This document shows, piece by piece, positions 13,666-20,276 of a stretch of 20,276 nucleotides of DNA. The position numbers and the translations under genes are program-made. This stretch comes from a virus. Every line of letters begins with the position of its first letter. The stretch's first letter is position 1. The notes below the pieces were generated by a model. The model did no database searches and was not told the DNA's origin. It saw only the letters and a list, made by a program, of their open reading frames with translations. The stretch covers positions 1-20,276 of the IMG/VR virus record IMGVR_UViG_3300035698_029157. The stretch is one strand, 5' to 3'.

Positions 13666-15264
13666 ATGAAACAAAGAATTGAAAATTTATCAAAAATAGC
13701 ATCCAGTCTTGATAAAAGGAATATGTCTAAGTCAGCAGCGAATATAGATAATCTATCTAAAAAATACCTCAATATTAAAACTGCACAGTATGTTGGGATA
13801 CAAGGATACTGGATTAGAAACGAAAGATGCTGGTCTAATTGTTATCGTCAAAAAAGAGCAACGTCTCCAAAGCTATCTGCACAACAGGTTTGGTCTGAAT
13901 GCCAAAATGAATATGTAGAATCGATCAACAATCCAGATAGTGATTGGACCAAGTATGCAATGGAGAGTGATCCTATTAATAAGTTTGCATCAGGATCTAC
14001 TGCTGAGAAAGTTGCAAACAAAGTTATAATATCAGAGACAGACCATTTCAAAAGATCTGTAGCTAAGAAAGTAAAAGCTGGGGCAGAGTTCCCTGTAGCC
14101 GTTTTTGATACTATTTTTGAAAGAAAAGAACAGTATATCGAAGCTCATATCAATCTTGCTAGTGACTTGCTTAAAGTAGCAGAAGAATTAGAAGAAAAAG
14201 GCTTACATAAGACTGCTAAAGCACTTGCGGTTGAGGCTAATGAGATAGTCAAGGAGTCCCAATTGGGAGGTATGTTTCAAAGAGCTAAAGACCGGGCAGG
14301 ACAAAAATGGCAAGGAGTAAAGGACCAGTTTGGAGGCAATAACCAGGTATGGGTAGATACTTTAAAAACACACATATCTCAGGTTATAGATGCTAGAAAC
14401 CGTACAATGATAGAAAAATTCAAACAAGCATATGGCAAAGATCTTCCTCTGTTGGAAAAAAATGTACAGAAAGACCAAGGACTACAACCGATATTAAACT
14501 CATTAAAAAATATTATTAATAATCAAGATGCTCGAACAGTATACAAATCTATACAGACTCTGGCTGGGATAGCCGATTCGTACCAACCTCAGCCTCCGCA
14601 AGCAGCACAAGAACAAGCGACTCAACAAGAACAGCAACCAGCAGCAACTTTAGAAGGACTCAATCAAGCGTTGAAAGCAAATGATGGGGGTGCTTCGGCT
14701 AAATCTGCCTTTATGCAGTTAACTAAGGAAGTACAACAAAGTTTTCTAGCTACATTACAGAGAGTTAAAAACCAAAAATCTCAAGGAGCAATAGCAAAAT
14801 CATATTTTTCTTTGATAAAAGTAGCTACTCCAGAACAAGACGATATGCTAGCTCGTACACTAATTGGGAAGTTCCCTGCTTTGGCAAATGACCTTTTAAC
14901 AGAGAAAAATCCTTGGTTACAGGCACCAGACCAGGACGGAGATGAACAACCTGATATAGTTCAACCTGAATCTGCTGCTGCAAAAGATATAGGACAAGCG
15001 GCAGAAGCAATGGGGCAGGGACCGGTATTAGCACCAGTACCAGAACCAGGATCTAATATAGCAACATCACCAGTCGCTCCTGATGTAACAGAAACTGTTT
15101 ATAAACAGATACAAAACAAGATAAGAGAAGGAATGAGCGATAGTCGAATAAATGAATTGGGTACTAATGACAAAGCAAGAGTCTTCAATGCATTGATAAG
15201 GGAAATGACTCAATTAGGCGAACAGTACAAAGCAGAGCATGCGGCAACTAAAACCCAGAAATAA
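13666..15264 (+). CDS. Hypothetical large phage protein with duplicated helical motif and Pro/Gln-rich linker
   Basis: 532 residues; AAGGA lies seven bases before the ATG. Layout: helical motif at 8-33 (LSKIASSLDKRNMSKSAANI), a Cys/Trp-rich block at 46-84 (GYWIRNERCWSNCYRQ...VWSECQNEYV), a second copy of the helical motif at 169-194 (LLKVAEELEEKGLHKTAKAL), a long helical region 200-303, a Pro/Gln linker (307-328), more helix (330-410), a Pro/Asp-rich spacer (415-475) and a final helix (476-525). Mostly soluble and coiled-coil-like, with no membrane segment. A prohead core or virion-internal role would fit the neighbourhood but is unproven. No family name recognised. Confidence 0.78.
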   Translation: MKQRIENLSKIASSLDKRNMSKSAANIDNLSKKYLNIKTAQYVGIQGYWIRNERCWSNCYRQKRATSPKLSAQQVWSECQNEYVESINNPDSDWTKYAMESDPINKFASGSTAEKVANKVIISETDHFKRSVAKKVKAGAEFPVAVFDTIFERKEQYIEAHINLASDLLKVAEELEEKGLHKTAKALAVEANEIVKESQLGGMFQRAKDRAGQKWQGVKDQFGGNNQVWVDTLKTHISQVIDARNRTMIEKFKQAYGKDLPLLEKNVQKDQGLQPILNSLKNIINNQDARTVYKSIQTLAGIADSYQPQPPQAAQEQATQQEQQPAATLEGLNQALKANDGGASAKSAFMQLTKEVQQSFLATLQRVKNQKSQGAIAKSYFSLIKVATPEQDDMLARTLIGKFPALANDLLTEKNPWLQAPDQDGDEQPDIVQPESAAAKDIGQAAEAMGQGPVLAPVPEPGSNIATSPVAPDVTETVYKQIQNKIREGMSDSRINELGTNDKARVFNALIREMTQLGEQYKAEHAATKTQK

Positions 15265-15278
15265 AATTAAATAAAGGA

Positions 15279-15294
15279 AAAAGGAAAACCTTTT
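15279..15294 (+). terminator. Weak terminator-like hairpin after 13666-15264
   Basis: AAAAGG (15279-15284), loop AAAA, CCTTTT (15289-15294). It lies 15 nt past the stop; the stem is A/T-rich with a T-run forming its own 3' arm, so termination efficiency is uncertain. It is the first of four consecutive stem-loops in this 150-nt gap. Confidence 0.45.
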
Positions 15295-15297
15295 AAA

Positions 15298-15341
15298 ATA
15301 CTTAAGATATAAGTATCGTCTAGTATAGACGTAGATTGAAA
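15298..15341 (+). promoter_or_regulatory. Tandem hairpins + GTAGATTGAAA motif, copy 2
   Basis: ATACTTA/TAAGTAT (15298-15316, loop AGATA) is immediately followed by CGTCTA-GTA-TAGACG (15317-15331), whose last G begins GTAGATTGAAA (15331-15341). The second hairpin plus motif parallels copy 1 at 13000-13030. Candidate promoter/operator, structured leader or processing site ahead of the gene at 15415. Confidence 0.5.
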
Positions 15342-15382
15342 AATATAGAAAGTAACGTAAGACTCAATAGAATTTTAACAAT

Positions 15383-15400
15383 GTGCCAAACGGCACTTTT
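15383..15400 (+). promoter_or_regulatory. Leader hairpin with T-run just before the 15415 ribosome binding site
   Basis: GTGCC (15383-15387), AAAC, GGCAC (15392-15396), TTTT. It ends three bases before AGGAG (15404-15408). It could be a small terminator or a 5'-UTR stem protecting the mRNA and shaping ribosome access; the T-tract is short. Confidence 0.5.
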
Positions 15401-15414
15401 ATTAGGAGAAAAAG

Positions 15415-16104
15415 ATGATTAAGTTTATGTCCAATAAAATTGGCTTAAGTAACAGTAAACAGACTTTCGACGATTATGTTCAAAAAATCGCTGGAGCCAA
15501 CGAAGCAATGACGAAGCAAGCATCTAAAAAAGAAAAAGACGAAGCAGAATCCAGTGGACAGCCTGAAGCAGAAGGCAAACTTGTTAACGATCCTAAAGTC
15601 GAAGACGACCAGGATAAAGTTTCCAAGTCTGAGACAGACGAGAACAACACCAAGGAAGCTGGCAAAAAAGGTAATTGCCCTGATTGTGGTAAACCTCTTT
15701 TCTTGCCTATACATGACAATTGTAACACTGGCGATAAAAAAGACGACGAAGATAACAGAGACGACAAAGACGACAAAGACGACAAGAAGGATGACAAGAA
15801 GGACAAAGACGATGACGACAAAGATCTCAAGGCAGAAGCCGGCGCTGATGTAAAAGAAGCTTCTGGTAAGAATGAAGATGAGAAAGCAGATTCTTCTGGA
15901 CAGCTAGACGTTGAGCCTCTTCATCAGAAGGGCGAGTCAGAGAAGCCAAGTGCTATCGACGCCAAGAACAAAAAGACTGAAGCAAAGGCAACGAAGCATG
16001 TTAAAGTTGCAAAGCTCAACTCAGAAACGAGAAAATTCCTTCAGACTTACTGGAGTACACTTTACCCACCTGAGTACGTAGAAGCAATGCTAGCCGAAAA
16101 GTAA
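15415..16104 (+). CDS. Highly charged low-complexity phage protein with CxxC motif
   Basis: 229 residues; AGGAG lies seven bases before the ATG (Met5 is an alternative start). Residues 1-40 are helical (QTFDDYVQKIAGANEAMTKQA). Then comes a long E/D/K/S-rich disordered body with one small Cys cluster (CPDCGKPLFLPIHDNC, ~87-102) and a striking DDK/KDD repeat (~106-138; DNA 15730-15825). A structured C-terminal segment (LNSETRKFLQTYWSTLYPPEYVEAMLAEK) may be the functional interaction peptide. The strong ribosome binding site and structured leader suggest high expression. Composition recalls scaffold or internal head proteins, but no homologue is recognised. Confidence 0.75.
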   Translation: MIKFMSNKIGLSNSKQTFDDYVQKIAGANEAMTKQASKKEKDEAESSGQPEAEGKLVNDPKVEDDQDKVSKSETDENNTKEAGKKGNCPDCGKPLFLPIHDNCNTGDKKDDEDNRDDKDDKDDKKDDKKDKDDDDKDLKAEAGADVKEASGKNEDEKADSSGQLDVEPLHQKGESEKPSAIDAKNKKTEAKATKHVKVAKLNSETRKFLQTYWSTLYPPEYVEAMLAEK

Positions 16105-16124
16105 CATTAGAATAGGAGCGAGAC

Positions 16125-16784
16125 ATGAAAATTGTTCCCAGTGGGACAAGAAGAACAATGGTCGCGCAAGGTCTAATGCGCGATCAAGGTCTAGAGTCTT
16201 TTGATCCAGAAGTAGGATTACAAGAGGGTCAAGACATACAGAGCCAAGACATGGAAGATCCATCCATACAGGATCAAAACATGCAATCAGCGGCGGAAGA
16301 ACAGTCTACCCCTGACATTACTGAATATGTTTCTAGTGCTTTAGAGTCATTTGGATATCCTCCAAGGCGTCTTGAAGAATTCGAGAAAGAGTTTGTCAAT
16401 GAAAAGATATTCGCTGGTGGGATGAAGGACGTTACCATTACTTTACCTGATCTTTATTATGGCACACGAAAGAGATTGTCAGATAAAGATGTAGCAAAGA
16501 TATCTACAGAGATACAAGAAAAATTCGGTCTTACGTTTCTTGAAGCCGAGAGAAAAAATAAACAACTAATTATTGAATTTTCTTCACAGCAACAAGAGGA
16601 AGAAGAGGATGAATTCGCTGGAGATATTCTTGATGAAGTATATGGACAACCAGACAAGAAGGGTAAGAAAAAGGGGAAAAGAGCAGAATCTATCGATGAA
16701 TTGGTAAAGGAAGGCAGAACAAATCTGTTTGACTATTTTATAGAACGACAACAGGAGTTTAGAGATGGCGCTTCAGCGGAATAG
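16125..16784 (+). CDS. Hypothetical phage protein
   Basis: 219 residues, start supported by AGGAG 12 bases upstream. An acidic, Gln-rich N-terminal third (residues 25-66: EGQDIQSQDMEDPSIQDQN) is followed by a folded-looking alpha/beta domain (70-155: YVSSALESFGYPPRRLEEFEKEF, KDVTITLPDLYYGTRKRLSDKDV, FLEAERKNKQLIIEFSS). An acidic run (EEEEDE), a basic run (KKGKKKGKR) and a helical end (SIDELVKEGRTNLFDYFIERQQEF) come last. Its 3' end overlaps the next gene by 20 nt. No family recognised. Confidence 0.75.
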   Translation: MKIVPSGTRRTMVAQGLMRDQGLESFDPEVGLQEGQDIQSQDMEDPSIQDQNMQSAAEEQSTPDITEYVSSALESFGYPPRRLEEFEKEFVNEKIFAGGMKDVTITLPDLYYGTRKRLSDKDVAKISTEIQEKFGLTFLEAERKNKQLIIEFSSQQQEEEEDEFAGDILDEVYGQPDKKGKKKGKRAESIDELVKEGRTNLFDYFIERQQEFRDGASAE

Positions 16785-17430
16785 TGATTATAATAGAATA
16801 AAGTTTACCGAACCACCCAAAACTGCTAAAGAACAAGTAGAAAGTGTGGTTGAAGATACTCAAAAACCTTTGGAATCAACTGTACAAAGAAGTGACAATA
16901 GTAGAGGAATGGACAGCATCAGTGGAGGGAAGAGTATTCTATCTGCTGGCGGCGGGTCCATTACAGATAAAGGTGGACCAAGAAAATATGAAGGGTCTGC
17001 CACAAATAACAGCATTTGGGATAGCAATGTTTTGCAGAGACTTTCAGAAACAGTAGATAGTGGCGAAGCTATCAGAGCAGAAAAAACCAAGGCTGAAGAT
17101 CATAGACAGTCTATGAGAGATGAAAGAGTAAACGAAATGGTTGACTCTCTAAGATCTACAGATTCTAGAAAAGCTAATACCGTAGCCGATGTAACATCCG
17201 TAGAACATGCTGGAAGTGGTTACAAGTTGCCTAAAAACAATATTAGCGTTTTCGACGATGTACAAGATTTTTCAATAGTCCCTGAAAAAACCGCTGGAGA
17301 AAAAGAGTCTGATAAAGTAAACAAAGTAAAAGAGAAAGACGAATCTTGGAAATCCCCAAAGAAGGCTAGTAGTACGAAATCATTATTTGAAGATTTCTTT
17401 GATAGGATAACTAAGAATGAAACAGATTAA
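16765..17430 (+). CDS. Hypothetical phage protein, hydrophilic
   Basis: 221 residues, beginning inside the preceding gene (20-nt overlap) with AGGAG eight bases before the ATG. Ser/Lys/Asp/Glu-rich and probably disordered; a Gly-rich segment (SGGKSILSAGGGSITDKGGPRKYEG, 53-77), a charged helix (EKTKAEDHRQSMRDERVNEMVDSLRS, 105-130) and a C-terminal hydrophobic peptide (SLFEDFFDRITKN) are the visible features. The last resembles capsid- or scaffold-binding tails in form only. The stop overlaps the next gene by 14 nt. No family recognised. Confidence 0.73.
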   Translation: MALQRNSDYNRIKFTEPPKTAKEQVESVVEDTQKPLESTVQRSDNSRGMDSISGGKSILSAGGGSITDKGGPRKYEGSATNNSIWDSNVLQRLSETVDSGEAIRAEKTKAEDHRQSMRDERVNEMVDSLRSTDSRKANTVADVTSVEHAGSGYKLPKNNISVFDDVQDFSIVPEKTAGEKESDKVNKVKEKDESWKSPKKASSTKSLFEDFFDRITKNETD

Positions 17431-18670
17431 AGCAGAACATGAGCAGATAGAACTGTTAGAAGATTCAATAGAAGATTCTCAACAGATAGGAATGACAATG
17501 CCTGAGGATATGTCTCCAATAGAGCTTCAGGTTTATCTTGAAGCATTAAATGTGCAGGCAGACGAAGGTATAGATGTTTTTGATCAGATTAAGGAAGTTG
17601 CTAGATTACAAGAACAAACATCAATACAAACACAACAAGGATTACAAATGGCAGCGAAAACAGAATCTTTTAACTATAAAAAAGCGCAGTTTGAATCTAT
17701 GGCTCCAGCAGCCCCAGCACCAGCCGCAGACCCAATGGCTGGATTTAGTGCTCCTCCTGCTATGCCAGGAGAAGGATTCACTGACGAGACTAACATGGAA
17801 TCAGAAGATCAAACTCAAGAAGTCCCAAAATGGACAACTCATGAAGATCTGAAAGAATGGTTAGATCAGCAACAAGATAGAAGCATAGCGAGCAATACAT
17901 TGAGATCTATGCTATCAGAATCTTTCCATCAAGCCATAGAAGACAATCTTCAAACATATTATGAGGAAGCTGTAACAGACGAAGATAAACTAGTTATATC
18001 TCAACAGATTTTTGCTGAGTTGCCTGATATAGTCAAAAACATCCAGGCTGATCCTAATGAGGGAATTCTAGAAGCGAATCCTGCCATGGAAGCACCTCCT
18101 GCTAGAGAAGCGGTTGCTTTTGTAAACCAAATGAATGAAGAGATAAAGAAACTCGCATCATCTCATGTTCCTAACAAACCTTTCAATATAAGTAAAACTG
18201 CACAGCAAAAGACTATGACTGACAATGTAATTATGTACAATTCTGATCAAACAAGAATAGACCCATTCCTAAGACAGCCTATCAGTGATTGGCATATAAT
18301 GGAAAGAAACAAGGGTTTCGGTCTTGTAGTCGATGACATTTGGAACATTGATTGGGAAACACTATGGCGCGGAAATATCATGGATAAGTACTCTCGTCCA
18401 TACCGCGACACAGATGGGAACTGGACTGGCGGATACATACAAAAGAGATTCGAAGTTGACAAGTGGATCCCAGAAGAGAATAACTATCAACTCAAACCTG
18501 GACAACTGCGTAGACCTTATATTGCCGAGTCTAAAGGTACAGAAGCTAGGTTGCAAGCTATGAGAGCTAAAAACGATAGAGGCTATGAGCCTGCAACTAA
18601 TACTAGCGAACCTTATAATTGGACTAAAGAAGCTTCAACTAAAAAAAAAAAGTTAAGCAAGCATTTCTAG
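17417..18670 (+). CDS. Hypothetical phage protein, zero-frame product of a probable -1 frameshift gene
   Basis: 417 residues in the zero frame. Helical N-terminus with D/E/Q-rich stretches (1-90), an Ala/Pro linker (95-120: MAPAAPAPAADPM), a helical domain (137-240), and from ~270 an aromatic-rich conserved-looking domain (MYNSDQTRIDPFLRQPISDWHIMERNKGF, IWNIDWETLWRGNIMDKYSRPYRDTDGNWTGGYIQKRFEVDKWIPEENNY). In the zero frame it ends abruptly after the A-tract (STKKKKLSKHF, stop). A -1 slip at 18646-18652 would give a 562-residue product ending in the zinc-ribbon ORF at 18643-19104. Function unknown; the position just before the portal-like gene suggests a virion or head protein. The start overlaps the previous gene. 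Confidence 0.78.
   Translation: MKQIKAEHEQIELLEDSIEDSQQIGMTMPEDMSPIELQVYLEALNVQADEGIDVFDQIKEVARLQEQTSIQTQQGLQMAAKTESFNYKKAQFESMAPAAPAPAADPMAGFSAPPAMPGEGFTDETNMESEDQTQEVPKWTTHEDLKEWLDQQQDRSIASNTLRSMLSESFHQAIEDNLQTYYEEAVTDEDKLVISQQIFAELPDIVKNIQADPNEGILEANPAMEAPPAREAVAFVNQMNEEIKKLASSHVPNKPFNISKTAQQKTMTDNVIMYNSDQTRIDPFLRQPISDWHIMERNKGFGLVVDDIWNIDWETLWRGNIMDKYSRPYRDTDGNWTGGYIQKRFEVDKWIPEENNYQLKPGQLRRPYIAESKGTEARLQAMRAKNDRGYEPATNTSEPYNWTKEASTKKKKLSKHF
18641..18652 (+). promoter_or_regulatory. Probable -1 ribosomal frameshift (slippery) site, A-AAA-AAG within an 11-A run
   Basis: Eleven A then G (18641-18652). In the frame of the 17417 gene the last seven bases read A-AAA-AAG with codons AAA (18647) and AAG (18650), the most efficient bacterial -1 slippery heptamer. 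After a -1 slip the next codon is GTT at 18652, in frame with the downstream ORF. A hairpin (18692-18713) lies 39 nt downstream, farther than the usual 5-9 nt. Transcriptional slippage on the A-run, or a sequence error, would give the same result. Confidence 0.6.
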
Positions 18671-19104
18671 CTGAGCCTCGCAAACCAAAGGGGTCCGAGT
18701 TTATAAACGGACCAGAACCAACTAAGCCAAAAACTACATGTTCTATTTGTGGTTCTAATTTGGGATACCCTCTACCAGCAGTTTGTCCAAATTGTAATGC
18801 CAGTACAGAGCATATGAATATAGGTGGCATTCGTCCACATCAAAGAGATCCAAAAGGAAAACAAAAAAATCCTTATGGGAACAATCCAATATATGTACAA
18901 CCAAATATGCAGATCGCTGCGTCCAAAAAAAAGAAAAAGAAAAAATTGGATGAAAGAAAAAAAATAATAGAAGAATTACACGACTACGAACATAAGTCTG
19001 ATGAACTAAAGATGTTTAAGAATCCAATTATGTATAGTGACGGACCTAATAATGACGATAAAGATGTGGAAAAGGCGTGCTTAGATCTCGCCATAGAAGA
19101 TTAA
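18643..19104 (+). CDS. Zinc-ribbon C-terminal extension, read by -1 frameshift from the 17417 gene
   Basis: The frame is open from just after TAA at 18640 to the stop at 19104, and contains a four-Cys zinc ribbon: CSIC (18739-18750) and CPNC (18784-18795), 11 residues apart. The first possible start is TTG at 18760, which would cut the ribbon in half; no ATG or GTG lies before the first CxxC. The ribbon therefore needs translation arriving from the upstream frame. After the ribbon come HMNIGGIRPHQRDPKGKQ, a lysine run (KKKKKKKLDERKK) and an acidic end (DNDDKDVEKACLDLAIED-type composition). Translation of the C-terminal part alone from TTG 18760 or the ATG at 18814 is possible but no good ribosome binding site was seen. 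Confidence 0.65.
   Translation, partial: KKKVKQAFLAEPRKPKGSEFINGPEPTKPKTTCSICGSNLGYPLPAVCPNCNASTEHMNIGGIRPHQRDPKGKQKNPYGNNPIYVQPNMQIAASKKKKKKKLDERKKIIEELHDYEHKSDELKMFKNPIMYSDGPNNDDKDVEKACLDLAIED
18692..18713 (+). other. Stable hairpin inside the frameshift extension
   Basis: GGTCCG (18692-18697) pairs with CGGACC (18708-18713); the loop itself contains GTTT-AT-AAAC (18699-18708), allowing an alternative longer stem. It starts 39 nt after the slippery heptamer. It may stimulate frameshifting at long range or be incidental. Confidence 0.4.
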
Positions 19105-19119
19105 TTGGAGAATAACATT

Positions 19120-20276
19120 ATGCCTATAAAATTTAATTTACCCGCGAAGCCCTTTAAAGATGTGGACGGACACGTGGTATCAACTGGGGGATACAATAAA
19201 ACAGGTTCACAACAACAGCAACAAACATATACAGCTAGCAGCCTTTCAACAACACCACTTACTAAAGCTTCACAGTTTGCTGGGTCAGGAGCAAATGTTA
19301 TTTGGACCCAACCTATGTTCTTTAGCCCACTTCACACGCCACAGAACTGGCAGATCGCGAGCAAGAGAAGAGAGCAATATCAGTGGTCGTTCATTGATAT
19401 TGATTCCAGAACTCCTTGTTATATAACAACTTATGATGGTTCATTAAAACTTATTAGTGAGTTTTTTGATGAAGCAACTAAGCCTACTTCTTCGTGTATC
19501 AGGTTAATAGAACAAGAAAAAGCTACCCTTGTTCAAGACGGACATGGCAATATAGCTATACCTGACAAGACATCAAAACGCAAAGTTAATAAGAAAGCAA
19601 ATAAAATCAAGGTTCTTGGTCTACCAGATCCGCTACATCTTACCAACGATCACAATTGTATTGTTATTAAATCCGACGACATTAAATGTAGAAAAAGTAA
19701 ATGGAATAAGAAAAAGTGCGTATATAATCATTTTGCCCCGACTTGCAAAAGACATAAATGTAAAGAATGTTATGACAAAGAATATAAAATATCTACTGTA
19801 AAAGCTAGAGAAATAAATAAGGGCGATCACGTTCTTATACCTTTCAATACAGATGTAGAATCAAGTATTATTACTAGTGATGACAAGGCAAGATATGCTG
19901 GACATTTGGCAGCAGACGGTTGGGTATGTGATGGGGACAATAAGACAAAATATAAAGCTGTTGGAATCTGCATGAATACAGATGAAGTTGATTATGTAAA
20001 ACCATGCGTTGATCAAGTATATAATTCATTAAAGCCAGATCCATCATGCGCTCTAAAATTAAGAATCCAGAAACATAGCTCTAAAGTAGTAGCACTAGTT
20101 ACTTCATACAGTAAAATATATGAATTCGGTTTTAATTTAGTAAAAGGAAAAGGATCTAACAAAAAATTCACAGATCAGGTAACTTTACTTGATCCCAAAG
20201 TGCAGCTTCATGTTATAGGGGCTTATATTCAATCAGATGGTTGTTATAACAAAGCAAACTCATGTGTCGAAATTAC
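19120..20276 (+). CDS. Probable phage portal protein, N-terminal part, interrupted by an intein; 3' partial
   Basis: ATG at 19120 has GGAG (19107-19110) nine bases upstream; the frame stays open to the right edge. Extein residues 1-99: a Gly/Gln/Thr-rich start (PAKPFKDVDGHVVSTGGYNKTGSQ, a run of five Q) and the block MFFSPLHTPQNWQIASKRREQYQW, which resembles the N-terminal helix region of portal proteins of large phages (P-L-x-T-P-x-N-W-Q-I..RR). From Cys100 the sequence is intein. The C-extein lies outside the window, so the portal call rests on ~40 residues plus the context of terL and head-type genes and is moderate. A portal forms the dodecameric DNA entry ring that docks the terminase. 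The intein must be spliced out for function. Confidence 0.6.
   Translation, partial: MPIKFNLPAKPFKDVDGHVVSTGGYNKTGSQQQQQTYTASSLSTTPLTKASQFAGSGANVIWTQPMFFSPLHTPQNWQIASKRREQYQWSFIDIDSRTPCYITTYDGSLKLISEFFDEATKPTSSCIRLIEQEKATLVQDGHGNIAIPDKTSKRKVNKKANKIKVLGLPDPLHLTNDHNCIVIKSDDIKCRKSKWNKKKCVYNHFAPTCKRHKCKECYDKEYKISTVKAREINKGDHVLIPFNTDVESSIITSDDKARYAGHLAADGWVCDGDNKTKYKAVGICMNTDEVDYVKPCVDQVYNSLKPDPSCALKLRIQKHSSKVVALVTSYSKIYEFGFNLVKGKGSNKKFTDQVTLLDPKVQLHVIGAYIQSDGCYNKANSCVEI
19417..20276 (+). mobile_element. Intein 3 with LAGLIDADG homing endonuclease, 3' partial
   Basis: It begins at Cys100 after DSRTP. Block A is CYITTYDGSLKLISEFFDE and block B-like is LHLTNDHNCIVIKSDD (T-x-x-H). A Cys/His-rich insert follows (19687-19770). 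LAGLIDADG helix 1 is AGHLAADGWV (19897-19926) and helix 2 is IGAYIQSDG (20215-20241), about 110 residues apart, a normal spacing for a two-motif enzyme. The Asp of each motif is present (AADG, QSDG), so the nuclease may be active. Block F/G and the C-extein are beyond the edge. Confidence 0.9.

Noticed and set aside
15730-15825. Short GACGACAAA-like DNA repeats as a CRISPR array or tandem-repeat element
   Set aside because: No spacers or fixed repeat unit; it is in-frame low-complexity coding for DDK/KDD.
15480-15830. Serine-rich minus-strand ORF
   Set aside because: It is the antisense of the Asp/Lys repeat in the 15415 gene (GAC/AAG repeats read as Ser/Leu codons); all supported genes are on the + strand.
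18925-18947. Second A-AAA-AAG run in the zinc-ribbon ORF as another frameshift site
   Set aside because: Lysine runs in AT-rich coding DNA produce this heptamer by chance, and I see no useful downstream ORF in the shifted frame.
18760-19104. Independent gene from TTG 18760
   Set aside because: This start falls between the two CxxC pairs of the zinc ribbon and has no clear Shine-Dalgarno; the open frame back to the A-run favours a frameshift product.

Overview
The window is an AT-rich, densely packed piece of a large tailed-phage genome, probably a myovirus-like phage with a big genome; no cellular housekeeping genes are present. Every gene I can support is on the + strand. Gaps are short, many starts overlap the preceding stop, and the recognisable products are a class II (B12-dependent) ribonucleotide reductase, dUTPase, the large terminase subunit and a probable portal protein. 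No rRNA, tRNA or CRISPR was seen, and no gene-free stretch exceeds 150 nt. The taxon and host cannot be named from the sequence alone.

Region 1 (1-4413), nucleotide metabolism. The nrdJ gene is interrupted twice. The window opens inside a LAGLIDADG-type intein whose C-terminal splice junction is at 545/546. After 160 residues of extein the gene breaks at a second, split intein: IntN (1026-1322) ends in a stop codon, a free-standing endonuclease gene with PD-(D/E)XK-like residues follows (1405-2175), and IntC plus the C-extein (2127-3827) restart from a new ATG inside the endonuclease gene. Trans-splicing would restore the NPCxE active-site motif. The first C-extein residue, the splicing nucleophile Cys+1, is the predicted catalytic radical cysteine. 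dut follows, then a strong intrinsic terminator (4439-4467).

Region 2 (4505-12994), packaging and accessory genes. A TIGR03790-like protein, a small hypothetical protein, terL, two hypotheticals, a lysine-rich histone-like-tailed protein, a 2H phosphoesterase-like protein, a hypothetical protein, a winged-helix-like protein, a hypothetical protein and a DUF192 protein form a nearly continuous, translationally coupled series.

Region 3 (13078-20276), probable virion or assembly genes. These are a WYL-like-domain protein, a 532-residue protein with an internally duplicated helical motif, a very acidic/lysine-rich low-complexity protein, and three coupled hypothetical genes. The last of these (17417) appears to be extended by a -1 frameshift at A-AAA-AAG into a zinc-ribbon ORF. 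The window ends in a portal-like gene interrupted by a third intein (LAGLIDADG, open at the right edge).

The two longest purely intergenic gaps that precede virion-type genes (12995-13077 and 15265-15414) share a hairpin followed by GTAGATTGAAA, a candidate phage regulatory or RNA-processing element. The items most worth follow-up are the fractured nrdJ with its split intein and nested endonuclease, the probable programmed frameshift at 18641-18652, and the TIGR03790-like protein beside terL.
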